The position numbers and the translations under genes are program-made. The notes under the pieces are model-generated. The model saw nothing but the letters and a program-made list of their open reading frames with translations. It did no database searches and had not been told where the DNA came from. DNA of 64,000 nucleotides from Mesorhizobium sp. NZP2298 (GTDB lineage Bacteria; Pseudomonadota; Alphaproteobacteria; Rhizobiales; Rhizobiaceae). Location: positions 3,794,001-3,858,000 of the forward strand of contig NZ_CP033365.1 of assembly GCF_013170825.1 (NCBI RefSeq), given 5' to 3'. Below are positions 17,437-27,044 of the stretch, piece by piece. Positions within the stretch are counted from its first letter, which is position 1. The number at the start of each line of letters is the position of its first letter.

Positions 17437-20400
17437 TCACTTTTTGGCGAGCTGCTGCTTCACCAGATCGATCTTCTGGTCGGTGAGCGGGATGGGTACG
17501 GTGTAGCCGGCTTCGGTAAAGCCCTGCTTGGCGTTCTCGAAGAACTCGATGGCCCTGAGATATTCCGGCTTGCCGCCGCCATAGCTGGCGCGGTTCCAGT
17601 GGATATCGCCGAGATTATTCTGTTCGAAAGCCCATTGCATGGGCTGGTTTTCCCTTGTGAACACCTTCAGCGTCGCGGTGAAAGCCGCCTCGGCCTCGTC
17701 GAGATATTTGCCGGTCCGTTCGATATTGCCGAGGTTGAGCAGGCTCATGCCGATGCCATTCTGGGCGTTGGCCCAGTCGACGGGTGCCGATTCGATGGAC
17801 AGCACTTCAAGTGCCGCCCGCCGCGCCGCGATCGAATCCTGCAAGGTTTTCGGATCGGCATTGCTCATGCTCAGCCAGTGCAGCGTCGAGCCCAGACCGG
17901 CCTGTGCCAGCGCCCATTGCCGAGGGTTCGTCTCGCGCTTGTATTCGCGCAGAGCATTCCGATAGGCGTCGACCGCCTCGCTGTAGTGCCCGGGCTTGTC
18001 CGTGACGCCGCCAAGCAGCTGAAGCGTGTTGCCGAGATTGTAGTAGCTCATGGCCCAATCCTGCGGGAATTTCCGCCTGACATAGACCTGTCGGGCGGCC
18101 TGGAAGGCTGCCGCCGACTGCTCAAGCTTGGCCGCATCGCGGGTCCGCTGGCCAAGCGTCTGGTAGATCGAGCCGAGATTGTTCTGCGCCGACGCCCAAT
18201 CCATCGGGAACCGCTGGCGGGTAAACACCGTCAGTGCGTCGTCATAGGCCGCGGCGGCCTCTTCGAGCGTGCCCGTGCCCATATCGAAGCGGGCAACCCC
18301 GCTCAGCGCGTTGCCGAGATTGAGCCGGCTGGTCGCCCATGACACCGGGAAGGTCTCGCGGGTCCGCACCTTGAGCGCCGCTCGGAACGCATCGGCCGCC
18401 TCGTTGATCTTGGCCTTGTCGTTGAGCTGGATGCCTGAAGTCACAAGGGTATTGCCGAGATTATTCTCGACCATCGCCCATTCCACGGGTGTTTTCTCGC
18501 GCGTGTATTCCTCAAGCGCCAGCCGGTAGGCTGCTTCCGCATCCTTCAGATGCCCGCCGTCAGGCTCACGCTCCGAGAGCGCATAGAGCGCGAGGCCGAG
18601 ATTGTTCTGCGAAGCGGCCCAGTCGAGCGGCAGCTTGTCGCGTGGGCGCTTTTCGAGCGTGGCGTGCATCGCCGCCACCGCTTCATTGAGTCGCTTCGGG
18701 TCGCTTTCCCGCTCCCCCATCTTCAAGAGCACATTGGCGAGGTTATTCTGCGCGGCCGCCCAGTTGCGGTCGTCCTTCTCGCGCTCGAAAATGGCAAGCG
18801 AATCGCGAAAGATCTGTGCCGCTTCTTCGAGATGGGCGGTTTCGGTCTCGCGTTCGCCGATGGTCTGCAACACCACCGCCATGTTGTTGCGGGTGATGGC
18901 CCAGTCGCGGTTCTGTTCGCCATTAGGGATGAAGTCCAGGATGACGCGATAGGCTTCGATTGCGTGCTGCAGCGCATCGAGGTCGCCGGTGGCATACCCA
19001 TGGGCATTGAGTGCCTCGGCTTCCTGGTTCTTGTAGTTCCAGCGCAGCTTTTCGTCCCATTTCTCGGCCAGCGAGAATGCCTTGGCGTAGTCGTTGGCGG
19101 CGGATCTGTAGTCGAAGACCAGCGCCGACGCGTCGGCGCGCTTGGCGTAGATGGCGGCGTCGGCGATCCGTTTCTGCCGGACCAGGTCCTCGGCCTCGTC
19201 AACCGCGTCGCTGTTCCGCTCGACCCTGCCGACCGCGTCATCGAGGAATTTGCGCGCCGTCACCATTGCGCCCTGGCTGACGGCCTTGTCGGCGGACGCG
19301 ACCAGCCGCTTGATCTCCGGATCGTCTGTACGCAGTGCCGCGCGCTCGGACATCATCTTCTTCAGGCGCTCGGCCTGCGCGTCGAGTACCTTCTGCAGGT
19401 CGGCCGGATCCTCGGGGATCTTTTCAGTGCCGAGTGCCCTCAGCACCCCATAGAGCGCGTCGAGGGGCACTCCGTCCTGCAGCGAGGCCAGTTCCACCTG
19501 CGCCCGCTTCGGGTCGGGCAGGTCGGAGATGGTCAAGAGCAACTGCCGTCTTTCGCCGGTGATCAGCCCGTCATCGCCTGTCGGTTCCGGTGGCGCGACA
19601 CCGAAATAGAGCAGCCGGCGCAGGCTTTCATTGACCCAGGGGCGCTGCTTTGCCTTGGTGTCGAGATAGACTTCCTCGGTCACCATGCGCATGACCGCGC
19701 CGAACTCCGTGCCTTTCATCGCCGCGAGGTGGCGCAGCAGCGCTGCCGCGTAAGGGCTGTTTTCACCGGCGGCACCATCCAGAGCCGGGCGCCCCGGCTC
19801 GGCGGCGAAGCCGACCACCGTGCCCAGGCTCGCGTCCGCCGCCGGCGTGTTGCCGAGGGCCTTGGCGCCACGCACCGGTTCCAGCCCGCCAGCACCGATC
19901 GGCTCGGCGGAAGCGGTTGGTGCGCGCCGCACCACGGCGTCGGCCGGAAACGGATTGGTGCGGCAGGCGTCGAGCAGCATGATCGTCACCGGCACGGTCT
20001 TTTTCAATTCATCCATGACGGCGGACATCGGCACCAGGGCCTGACCGGCATCCTTGAGCGACGAGACGTCGGCATCGACCGGAACCAGATAGTTCTCGCC
20101 ACCGGCTTCGATACCGTGGCCGGAATAGTAGATGAAGGCGACGTCGGCGCCTTCGGCATCCTCGACGAATCGTTCGAGGTCGCGCTTCAGCTTGGCGGCA
20201 TCGCGATCGGTGACGTTGCGGGCATCGAAACCGAGGTCGGTCAGCATCTTGGCCATGTCGCGGGCGTCGTTGGCCGGGTTGGGCAGGGCGGCGATGTGTT
20301 CGTATTTCGACTGACCGATAATCAGCGCCACACCCTTGAGGTTTTTCGGTTCGGCAAATGCAAACGCCGTCGCGGCAAGACAAAACAGAGCGGCGACGAA

Positions 20401-20457
20401 GGCCGTCAGCCACATCCGCGCAAAAAGATTGCGTCCTGAGGTTTCGACAAAGGTCAT
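17437..20457 (-). CDS. Exported caspase-like (C14) protease with C-terminal TPR array
   Basis: The 1006-residue protein has an N-terminal hydrophobic signal (residues 12-35), a caspase p20-type domain at about 40-290 with catalytic His114 (YYSGHG) and Cys165 (LLDACR), a helical linker at about 300-460, and ten repeats of about 50 residues from 500 to 980, each containing a W-A-x-x-Q-N-N-L-G-like core, a TPR variant. Bacterial caspase homologues cleave after arginine or lysine and often join TPR or other repeat scaffolds. The target is unknown. ATG 20457 is preferred because the predicted promoter lies just upstream of the TTG at 20487. Confidence 0.88.
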   Translation of the reverse strand: MTFVETSGRNLFARMWLTAFVAALFCLAATAFAFAEPKNLKGVALIIGQSKYEHIAALPNPANDARDMAKMLTDLGFDARNVTDRDAAKLKRDLERFVEDAEGADVAFIYYSGHGIEAGGENYLVPVDADVSSLKDAGQALVPMSAVMDELKKTVPVTIMLLDACRTNPFPADAVVRRAPTASAEPIGAGGLEPVRGAKALGNTPAADASLGTVVGFAAEPGRPALDGAAGENSPYAAALLRHLAAMKGTEFGAVMRMVTEEVYLDTKAKQRPWVNESLRRLLYFGVAPPEPTGDDGLITGERRQLLLTISDLPDPKRAQVELASLQDGVPLDALYGVLRALGTEKIPEDPADLQKVLDAQAERLKKMMSERAALRTDDPEIKRLVASADKAVSQGAMVTARKFLDDAVGRVERNSDAVDEAEDLVRQKRIADAAIYAKRADASALVFDYRSAANDYAKAFSLAEKWDEKLRWNYKNQEAEALNAHGYATGDLDALQHAIEAYRVILDFIPNGEQNRDWAITRNNMAVVLQTIGERETETAHLEEAAQIFRDSLAIFEREKDDRNWAAAQNNLANVLLKMGERESDPKRLNEAVAAMHATLEKRPRDKLPLDWAASQNNLGLALYALSEREPDGGHLKDAEAAYRLALEEYTREKTPVEWAMVENNLGNTLVTSGIQLNDKAKINEAADAFRAALKVRTRETFPVSWATSRLNLGNALSGVARFDMGTGTLEEAAAAYDDALTVFTRQRFPMDWASAQNNLGSIYQTLGQRTRDAAKLEQSAAAFQAARQVYVRRKFPQDWAMSYYNLGNTLQLLGGVTDKPGHYSEAVDAYRNALREYKRETNPRQWALAQAGLGSTLHWLSMSNADPKTLQDSIAARRAALEVLSIESAPVDWANAQNGIGMSLLNLGNIERTGKYLDEAEAAFTATLKVFTRENQPMQWAFEQNNLGDIHWNRASYGGGKPEYLRAIEFFENAKQGFTEAGYTVPIPLTDQKIDLVKQQLAKK

Positions 20458-20491
20458 TTGTCGTTCGTGTCCGCCCTGATGTTCCAAACCC

Positions 20492-20521
20492 TCTATAGCG
20501 CTGCCTGCAGACCATGATCAA
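20492..20521 (-). promoter_or_regulatory. Candidate promoter of the caspase-TPR gene
   Basis: On the minus strand TTGATC (20516-20521) and TATAGA (20492-20497) are 18 bases apart. The start of transcription would fall near 20485, about 28 bases before the chosen ATG. The -35 box overlaps the first copy of a 16-base tandem duplication. Confidence 0.4.
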
Positions 20522-20545
20522 ATTCGGGCATGATCAAATTCGGGC
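20514..20545. repeat. Perfect 16-bp tandem duplication
   Basis: ATGATCAAATTCGGGC occurs twice head to tail, at 20514-20529 and 20530-20545, between the divergent caspase-TPR and AEC transporter genes. It may be a recent slippage event or a repeated binding site. Confidence 0.9.
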
Positions 20546-20585
20546 GCGATTGCGCCACGGGCGTGGCTCGCCTATCCCTGAAAAA

Positions 20586-21536
20586 ATGTCCCCGCTCACA
20601 GAAACCGTGCTTTTCGTCTTCAGCCTGGTTGCGCTCGGCTATCTCGCCGGGCTCACCGGCTATCTCAGACCGGCGAGCGGTGAGGGGATATCGGACTTCG
20701 CGGTCTCGGTGGCGATGCCGCTGCTTCTGTTCCAGACGATGGTGAATGCCGATTTCCACGGCGTGGCGCCATGGCCGCTGTGGGGGGCTTATTTCACGGC
20801 GGTGGCGATCACCTGGGCGGCCGGCCATGTCGTCACCACGCGGATCTTCGGACGTGATGCGCGCGCCGGCGTCGTCGGGGGCGTGTCGTCGGCCTATTCC
20901 AATGTGGTGCTGCTCGGCGCGCCGTTCATCCTTGGCATATTCGGTCCGAGCGGCTTCGAAGTGCTGTCGCTTCTGGTCTCCGTGCATCTGCCGGTCATGA
21001 TGATGGCCTCGATCGTGCTGTTCGAGATGTTCGGCCGCGGCAGCGGTGAACATGTCCATCCGCTGCGGGTGCTGCGCAGCTTCCTGCGGCGCTTGTTCAT
21101 GAACCCGCTGATCATCGGCATTCTGCTGGGGCTGGCATGGCGGCTCAGCGGCGTGCCGCTGCCCGACCTCGCCATGCGGCTGGTCGATGCGCTGGCCGAC
21201 ACGGCGGGGCCGGTGGCGCTGTTTGCCATGGGGCTCAGCCTGCGCCGCTTCGGCGTTTCCGGCAATGTCAGGCCGGCCCTGGCGCTTTCGGCGCTGAAGC
21301 TGTTCCTGATGCCGGCGCTGGTTCTCGCCTTCGTCTGGCTGCTCGGCCTGCCTCCGATGACCGCCAAGGTGGCGGTCGTGGTCGCAGCGCTGCCATCCGG
21401 GATCAATTCCTATCTCATCGCCGTGCAGTTCAACACCGGCCAGGCGCTGGCTTCGAACCAGATGACCATCGCCACGGCCTGTGCCGCTGTCACCACGGCT
21501 TTCTGGCTGACCGTGGTTCTCCACATCTACGGCTAG
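20586..21536 (+). CDS. AEC-family (auxin efflux carrier-like) transporter
   Basis: The 316-residue membrane protein has about ten membrane segments arranged as two inverted five-helix repeats around a loop near residues 155-175, the AEC/BASS layout, with SSAYSNVVLLGAPF and ALPSGINSYLIAVQ as the paired broken-helix motifs. Bacterial AEC proteins such as MleP or MdcF move malate, malonate or other carboxylates; the substrate here cannot be read. The start at 20586 is the first ATG giving a membrane segment directly; the upstream in-frame codons lie in the duplicated repeat. The ribosome site is weak. Confidence 0.88.
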   Translation: MSPLTETVLFVFSLVALGYLAGLTGYLRPASGEGISDFAVSVAMPLLLFQTMVNADFHGVAPWPLWGAYFTAVAITWAAGHVVTTRIFGRDARAGVVGGVSSAYSNVVLLGAPFILGIFGPSGFEVLSLLVSVHLPVMMMASIVLFEMFGRGSGEHVHPLRVLRSFLRRLFMNPLIIGILLGLAWRLSGVPLPDLAMRLVDALADTAGPVALFAMGLSLRRFGVSGNVRPALALSALKLFLMPALVLAFVWLLGLPPMTAKVAVVVAALPSGINSYLIAVQFNTGQALASNQMTIATACAAVTTAFWLTVVLHIYG

Positions 21537-21714
21537 TTCGTCTTCGGCTGGTTTCGCGCTGGCCCAAAGCCTATATGCCATCTTGCAATTGATTGCGTGG
21601 CTTGCCCTAGGTAAAGAGCACTGGCTCCAGTGTCCCGGCCTCGATATCATCGGGCACGCCCATCGAAGAAAATCCAGATACCGGCCCGTCAGTGCGCCGA
21701 GCGGAGGCTAGACC

Positions 21715-23172
21715 ATGCTTCAGAAAACCAGCCATTTCATGCGGCAGGCCAATCTCATCAACGGCGAATGGGTGCAGGCCGACAGCGGCCAGACGGTCGA
21801 CGTCAACAACCCGGCCACCGGCCTCAAGATCGGCACCGTGCCGAGGTCGGGCAAGGCCGAGACCCGCCGCGCCATCGAGGCGGCCGATGCCGCCTTCAAG
21901 TCGTGGCGCAAGACGACCGCGCTCGAGCGTTCGAAGCTGCTGCGCAAGCTGCATGACGCGATGATGGACAATCAGGACGTGCTGGCCGAACTCTTGACCA
22001 TCGAGCAGGGCAAGTCGCTGTTCGAATCCAAGGGCGAGATCGGCTCTGCCGCGGCCTACATTCTGTGGTTCGCCGAGGAAGGCCGCCGCACTTACGGCGA
22101 CGTCGTGCCGTCGCCATGGGCGGACCGCCGCATCCTGGTGACCAAGGAGCCGGTCGGCGTCATCGCCGCCATCACGCCGTGGAATTTCCCGTCCTCGATG
22201 CTGGCCCGCAAGCTCGGCCCGGCTCTCGCCGCCGGCTGCACCGCCGTCGTCAAGCCAGCCTCGCAGACGCCGTATTCGGGCCTTGCCTGGGGCGCGCTAG
22301 CCGAGGAAGTCGGCTTCCCCAAGGGCGTCGTCAACATCCTGACCGGTGCCGCCGGCGAAATCGGCGACGAGATCTGCGCCAACCCGCTGGTCAAGAAGAT
22401 CACCTTCACCGGCTCGACCGAGGTCGGCAAGATCCTGATCCAGAAGTCGTCCGTCACCGTCAAGAAAGTGTCGATGGAACTCGGCGGCAACGCGCCGTTC
22501 ATCGTCTTCGACGACGCCGATATCGACCGTGCCGTCACCGGCGCCATAACAGCCAAGTACCGCAATTCCGGCCAGACCTGCGTGTGCACCAACCGCTTCC
22601 TCGTGCAGGCCGGCGTCTATGACAAGTTCGTCGAGAAACTGGCCGCCGCCAGCAATGGGCTGAAGGTCGGTTCCGGCCTCGAGGAAGGCGTGCAGCAGGG
22701 ACCGCTGATCGACGAGAAGGCGGTCGAGAAGGTCGAGGAACTGATTGCTGACGCCACCTCGAAGGGCGGCAAGATCGTCGCCGGCGGCAAGCGTCATGCG
22801 CTCGGCGGCTCGTTCTTCCAGCCGACGGTCATCGCCAATGCTACACCCAAGATGCGCTTCATGAAGGAAGAGATCTTTGGCCCGGTCGCACCGGTGTTCA
22901 AGTTCGAGACCGAGGAAGAGGCGGTGCAACTGGCCAACGACACCGAGTTCGGCCTTGCCTGCTATTTCTACACCGGTGATCTCGGCCGTGCCTTCCGGGT
23001 CATGGAAGGGCTGAAATACGGTATGGTCGGCGTCAATGAAGGCCTCATCACCACGCCGGAGGCGCCGTTCGGTGGCGTCAAGGAATCAGGTCTCGGCAAG
23101 GAAGGCGGACATCAGGGCATCGAGGATTATCTCGATACCAAATATGTCTGCATCGGCGGCCTCGGCCTCTGA
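21715..23172 (+). CDS. gabD: NAD(P)-dependent succinate-semialdehyde dehydrogenase
   Basis: The 485-residue aldehyde dehydrogenase has the catalytic glutamate in [16 protein letters not shown] and the catalytic cysteine in [11 protein letters not shown], with the second neighbouring cysteine typical of GabD. The coenzyme site runs through [14 protein letters not shown] and FTGSTEVGK. It oxidises succinate semialdehyde to succinate in the last step of 4-aminobutyrate breakdown. GGAGG lies eight bases before the ATG. No gabT is adjacent. A strong hairpin follows the stop, so it is probably transcribed alone. Confidence 0.92.
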   Translation: MLQKTSHFMRQANLINGEWVQADSGQTVDVNNPATGLKIGTVPRSGKAETRRAIEAADAAFKSWRKTTALERSKLLRKLHDAMMDNQDVLAELLTIEQGKSLFESKGEIGSAAAYILWFAEEGRRTYGDVVPSPWADRRILVTKEPVGVIAAITPWNFPSSMLARKLGPALAAGCTAVVKPASQTPYSGLAWGALAEEVGFPKGVVNILTGAAGEIGDEICANPLVKKITFTGSTEVGKILIQKSSVTVKKVSMELGGNAPFIVFDDADIDRAVTGAITAKYRNSGQTCVCTNRFLVQAGVYDKFVEKLAAASNGLKVGSGLEEGVQQGPLIDEKAVEKVEELIADATSKGGKIVAGGKRHALGGSFFQPTVIANATPKMRFMKEEIFGPVAPVFKFETEEEAVQLANDTEFGLACYFYTGDLGRAFRVMEGLKYGMVGVNEGLITTPEAPFGGVKESGLGKEGGHQGIEDYLDTKYVCIGGLGL

Positions 23173-23186
23173 TAGGCGGCTCTTGA

Positions 23187-23217
23187 GATGGGCAGCCCAA
23201 CGGGCGGCCCATCTTTC
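23187..23217 (+). terminator. Rho-independent terminator after gabD
   Basis: GATGGGC at 23187-23193 pairs with GCCCATC at 23207-23213; an inner GCCC/GGGC stem extends the hairpin, and a TTT run follows. Confidence 0.75.
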
Positions 23218-23264
23218 CTGGGAAGACCTCCCGAAGTCCTCTGGATCAACTGGCATTTGCGGGC

Positions 23265-24287
23265 ATGGCGATGAAGGACGGCGAGGTTTTCGGCACGACA
23301 CAGGCGGGCGAGCCCGTGCGCCGCTTTACCATCAGGGGCGGTGGCCTCACCGCCAACATCATCGGTCTCGGCGCCATCATCCAGGATTTGCGCCTGACCG
23401 GCCATGAGGCGCCGCTGGTGCTCGGCTACAGCACCCTGCAAGAGTATGAGGCCGACAACGCCTTCTTCGGCGCGGTGGTCGGCCGCTATGCCAACCGCAT
23501 CCGCGACGGCCGCTTCACCATTGGCGGCAACCGCTACCAGACCGAGCCAAATTTCCTCGACAGGCACACGCTGCATGGCGGCTCGCAGGGCTATTCGCAC
23601 CGGCCATGGGCGGTTTCACTGCACGGCCGGGATTTCGTCACGCTGACGCTGCACGATCCCGACGGCGCGATGGGCTTTCCCGGCGCGCTCGACGTCACCT
23701 GCACCTACCGGCTGAAGATACCCGGCACGCTCAGCGTCGAACTGACGGCGACCTGCGAGGAGCCGACGCTGTGCAATCTCACGCAGCACTCCTATTTCAA
23801 CCTGGATGATGGCGGCGCCGGCGACATTCTCGATCACAGGATGATGCTGAACGCCGGCGCCTATCTGCCGGTCGATGGCGACATGATCCCGACCGGTGTG
23901 GTCAAGCCGGTTGACGGCACGCCTTTCGATTTCCGCCAGGCGCGGCCGTTGCGCATGGAGACCGAGGGCGAACAACTGCCGTACGACCAGAATTTCTGCC
24001 TTGCCTCGGCGCGCGGGCCGCTGCGGCAAGCGTCATGGACGCAAGGGGCAAGCTCCGGCGTCGAGATGGAGGTCTGGACGACGGAGCCTGGCGTCCAGCT
24101 CTATACAGGCCAGTATGTGACGCCCCGCAAGGGGCTGGAAGGGCGAGACTACAAAGCCTTCAGCGGCTTCTGCCTGGAGCCTCAAATATGGCCGGATGCG
24201 CCGAACCGGCCGTATTTTCCACAGGCGACGCTGTGGCCGGGTGCAATTTATCACCACGTGACGGAATATCGTTTCCGTCTTCCCTAG
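23265..24287 (+). CDS. Aldose 1-epimerase (galactose mutarotase)
   Basis: The 340-residue beta-sandwich enzyme shows the galactose mutarotase motifs: GRYANRIRDGRF, HGGSQGYSHRPW (with a substrate histidine), LTQHSYFNLDD (catalytic histidine) and the C-terminal SGFCLEPQIWPDAPN carrying the catalytic glutamate. It interconverts alpha and beta anomers of hexoses in the cytoplasm. The ATG at 23265 and a second at 23271 are both possible. It converges on the sugar-kinase gene with a 12-bp gap, so the pair forms a sugar-metabolism patch although the genes face each other. Confidence 0.92.
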   Translation: MAMKDGEVFGTTQAGEPVRRFTIRGGGLTANIIGLGAIIQDLRLTGHEAPLVLGYSTLQEYEADNAFFGAVVGRYANRIRDGRFTIGGNRYQTEPNFLDRHTLHGGSQGYSHRPWAVSLHGRDFVTLTLHDPDGAMGFPGALDVTCTYRLKIPGTLSVELTATCEEPTLCNLTQHSYFNLDDGGAGDILDHRMMLNAGAYLPVDGDMIPTGVVKPVDGTPFDFRQARPLRMETEGEQLPYDQNFCLASARGPLRQASWTQGASSGVEMEVWTTEPGVQLYTGQYVTPRKGLEGRDYKAFSGFCLEPQIWPDAPNRPYFPQATLWPGAIYHHVTEYRFRLP

Positions 24288-24299
24288 TTTCTCCAGGCG

Positions 24300-25220
24300 C
24301 TAGTTTTCAAACGCCGCCCGCAATGTCTCGAACGGCGCCAGCGCGCCGCGGACCCGCACCACGGCGGCGGCGACGCGATGGGCCCGGCTTGCCGCTTCCC
24401 GCGGACCATGGCCGGCAAGGCGTGCCGCCAGATAGCCGCCATTGAAGGAATCGCCGGCCCCGGTCGTGTCGACTGGGTCCGCGACATGGATGGCCGGCAC
24501 GTCGTGCAGCGTTCCGTTTTCGGCAATCAGCGCCGGCTGTTCGCCGTTCTTGACGACGACTTCGGCGACCCATTGCCTGAGCCGTCCGGCGGTCGCCTGC
24601 GGTGTCTGGTCACCAAACAGCATCTGCTCGTCGGGGAAGGTCGGCAGTGCGATGTCGGTGACGCCGAGTGCTTCGACAATCGCTGCCTGCGCGCTTTCGC
24701 GGTCGCGCCAAAGCCGCGGCCGATAGTTGGGGTCGAAGGCGATCAGCGAGCCCGCGGCGCGTGCCTTGGCCACCGCTTCCAGCAGTGTTTTGCGCGCCGC
24801 ATCCTCCAGAATTGCCAAGGTGATTCCGGAAAAGTACACAAGCGACTGATTTTCAAGGTTTTTCGACAGTGCGGCGGGATCGGACGCAAGCTGCCGGGCG
24901 GCGGCGTCGCCGCGCCAATAGGTGAAGGAGCGCTCGGCGCCGGTCAGCGTGATGGCGTAGAGGCCAGGCCTTGCGCCTGATATCACCGGGCTGGAACCGA
25001 TGCCGATGCCGTTTTCGGCGAAGAAGCCGATCTGGCCCTGCGAGAAGGGGTCATCGCCGAAGGCCGAGACATAGGTTGCCGGCCGGTCACCGCTCAACGC
25101 ATGCAGCGCCCACAGCGTGTTGAAGGTGTCACCGGCAAAACCCATGCGCCAGTTCGTGCCGGTCTGGCCCGACAGTTCGAGCATGCATTCGCCGATCGAT
25201 GCGACGCCGTTTCCCGCCAT
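24300..25220 (-). CDS. PfkB-family sugar kinase, 2-keto-3-deoxygluconate kinase type
   Basis: The 306-residue ribokinase-fold protein begins VASIGECMLELS, has the substrate GGDT-like loop as MGFAGDTFNTLWAL near residue 26 and the catalytic PfkB signature DTTGAGDSFNGGYLA at about 247-261. The SIGECMLEL opening and NTLWALHAL are typical of KdgK, which phosphorylates 2-keto-3-deoxygluconate in the pectin/Entner-Doudoroff route; assignment to KDG over fructose is by resemblance. It is divergent from the YtkA/FixH-like gene. Confidence 0.83.
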   Translation of the reverse strand: MAGNGVASIGECMLELSGQTGTNWRMGFAGDTFNTLWALHALSGDRPATYVSAFGDDPFSQGQIGFFAENGIGIGSSPVISGARPGLYAITLTGAERSFTYWRGDAAARQLASDPAALSKNLENQSLVYFSGITLAILEDAARKTLLEAVAKARAAGSLIAFDPNYRPRLWRDRESAQAAIVEALGVTDIALPTFPDEQMLFGDQTPQATAGRLRQWVAEVVVKNGEQPALIAENGTLHDVPAIHVADPVDTTGAGDSFNGGYLAARLAGHGPREAASRAHRVAAAVVRVRGALAPFETLRAAFEN

Positions 25221-25371
25221 CTGCTATCCTCCAGTGATTTCCGTGCTGTAGCTTTTTGCCGGCGGCGGCGCCATGCTTGGCAAGCAGGCTTTTTTCCGCC
25301 ACAGCGTTTTCCCACAGGCTGGCGGGATGCGATCCACCCGGCAGAACGTTGTCTGCAGAAGAGGAACCGGT

Positions 25372-25821
25372 TTGGCATCGATATGGCGTTATCTCCTGGC
25401 GGGTCTTGGTCTGGCTGCTCTGCTGGTCGGCGTTCTCGCGGTCGTCTATCTGACGGCGCCACAATCAGCGCAGCTTGCCGGCCCGGATGTCTCGCGGACG
25501 AAGAAATCCGAGAATGGGCTGTACATGGCCAGCTTCGTGCCGGAACGGGGCGTGGTGCGGCAGGGCGAACTGGAATCCTGGCTGCTGACCCTGAAAACAA
25601 AGACGGGGGCTTCGGTGGAGCGCGCCGCGATCGCCATCTCCGGCGGCATGCCGCAACACAATCACGGCCTGCCGACCAGCCCGCAGGTGACCGATTACCT
25701 GGGCGACGGCCGCTACCGCATCGAGGGGCTGAAATTCACCATGAGCGGCTGGTGGCAATTTCGTTTCGCCATCTCGTCCGGCGCCGGCTCCGACACGGTG
25801 CTGTTCAACGTGGTGCTGTGA
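25372..25821 (+). CDS. YtkA/FixH-like membrane-anchored protein
   Basis: The 149-residue protein has a single N-terminal membrane segment (about 5-28) and a periplasmic beta domain of the YtkA/FixH kind, with GGMPQHNHGLPTSPQ near residue 95, a Met/His-rich turn that could bind copper, and GWWQFRF near the end. The TTG at 25372 is chosen because AGAGGA lies just upstream and it puts the membrane segment at the N-terminus; a longer frame from 25273 is possible. It ends seven bases before the diheme peroxidase gene, so the two are co-expressed and probably cooperate in the periplasm. Confidence 0.75.
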   Translation: MASIWRYLLAGLGLAALLVGVLAVVYLTAPQSAQLAGPDVSRTKKSENGLYMASFVPERGVVRQGELESWLLTLKTKTGASVERAAIAISGGMPQHNHGLPTSPQVTDYLGDGRYRIEGLKFTMSGWWQFRFAISSGAGSDTVLFNVVL

Positions 25822-25828
25822 GCGATCG

Positions 25829-27028
25829 ATGAAGCGCCTGTTCTGCTTTCTGGCGCTGACGGTGGCCGTCATCCTTGGCGGCTGCGGCAAACCGGATTTT
25901 TCCGACGCCGAGAAGAAGACCATCGCTTCGCTGACCCTGAACACCTTGCCGTCTCTGAAGCCCGACACCACCAATCGCTTCGCTGACGTGCCGGCCGCGG
26001 CGGCGCTTGGCTCGACGCTGTTCTTCGATCTGGGCATGAGCCGCGACGGCACCGTGTCGTGCTCGACCTGCCACAAGATCGACCGCCAGTTCCAGGACGA
26101 CCTGCCGCAAGCCGTCGGCGTCGGCCGCACCAACCGGCGCACCATGCCGCTGGCGGGCGTGGCGCGCGACCCCTTTTTCTTCTGGGACGGCCGCCGCGAC
26201 AGCCTGTGGGCGCAAGCGCTGACCCCACTCGAAAACCCGCTGGAGCAGGCTGGAAACCGCGCCGCCTACGCGCATTACATCAAGGCCCGCTTCGGCGAGC
26301 GCTATGAGCGCATTTTTGGGCCGCTGCCCGACTTTTCCGGCATTCCGCTGAATGCCAGCCCGCTCGGCACCGATGCGGAGAAGGCCGCCTGGAACGCGAT
26401 GAGCGATGCACAGCGCGACTCGATCAATCGCGTCTTTGCCAATATCGGCAAGGCGATCGCGGCCTTCGAACGCTCGATCGAGCCGCCGCAGACGCGCTTC
26501 GACCGCTTTGCGCTGGACCTCGCCACCGGCGCCGAACCGAAAGGCGATGCGGTCTTTACGCGCGAAGAAATCCTTGGGCTGAAACTGTTCATAGGCAAGG
26601 CCAATTGCGTAACGTGCCACGACGGCCCGCGCTTCACCGACAACGGTTTTCACAATACCGGTGTGCCGCCCGTCGCGGATCTGCCGCCGGATCGTGGCCG
26701 CGTCGACGCGGTCCACCAAGTCGAGGCTGATCCGTTCAACTGCTTCGGCACCTATCGTGACGGCGACGTCGCCGCCTGCGGCGAATTGCGCTTCATGGTC
26801 AAGGATGCGCCGCAACTGATCCGCGCCTACAAGACGCCGTCGTTGCGCGGCGCGGCCACGCGGCCGCCCTATATGCATGCCGGGCAGTTTTCGTCGCTGG
26901 ACGAGGTGGTGGCGCACTATGCCAAGGCGGCTCCCAGCGTCGAGGGGACATCCGAGATCCATCCGCTGGAGTTGTCGGATCGCGAGCGTGCCGCGCTGGT
27001 GGCGTTCCTGAAGACGCTGTCGGAGTAG
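25829..27028 (+). CDS. Diheme cytochrome c peroxidase/MauG-family lipoprotein
   Basis: The 399-residue protein has a lipoprotein signal with lipobox LGGC (Cys19), then two heme c sites, CSTCH at 78-82 and CVTCH at 260-264, in the CcpA/MauG arrangement. The conserved C-terminal KTPSLRGAATRPPYMHAGQF near 335-355 is also present. Family members reduce hydrogen peroxide or oxidise a partner protein. Its immediate partner is the YtkA/FixH-like protein seven bases upstream. I cannot tell peroxidase from MauG/MbnH-type activity by sequence alone. Confidence 0.9.
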   Translation: MKRLFCFLALTVAVILGGCGKPDFSDAEKKTIASLTLNTLPSLKPDTTNRFADVPAAAALGSTLFFDLGMSRDGTVSCSTCHKIDRQFQDDLPQAVGVGRTNRRTMPLAGVARDPFFFWDGRRDSLWAQALTPLENPLEQAGNRAAYAHYIKARFGERYERIFGPLPDFSGIPLNASPLGTDAEKAAWNAMSDAQRDSINRVFANIGKAIAAFERSIEPPQTRFDRFALDLATGAEPKGDAVFTREEILGLKLFIGKANCVTCHDGPRFTDNGFHNTGVPPVADLPPDRGRVDAVHQVEADPFNCFGTYRDGDVAACGELRFMVKDAPQLIRAYKTPSLRGAATRPPYMHAGQFSSLDEVVAHYAKAAPSVEGTSEIHPLELSDRERAALVAFLKTLSE

Positions 27029-27044
27029 GCTCTGTTGTCTTGTT

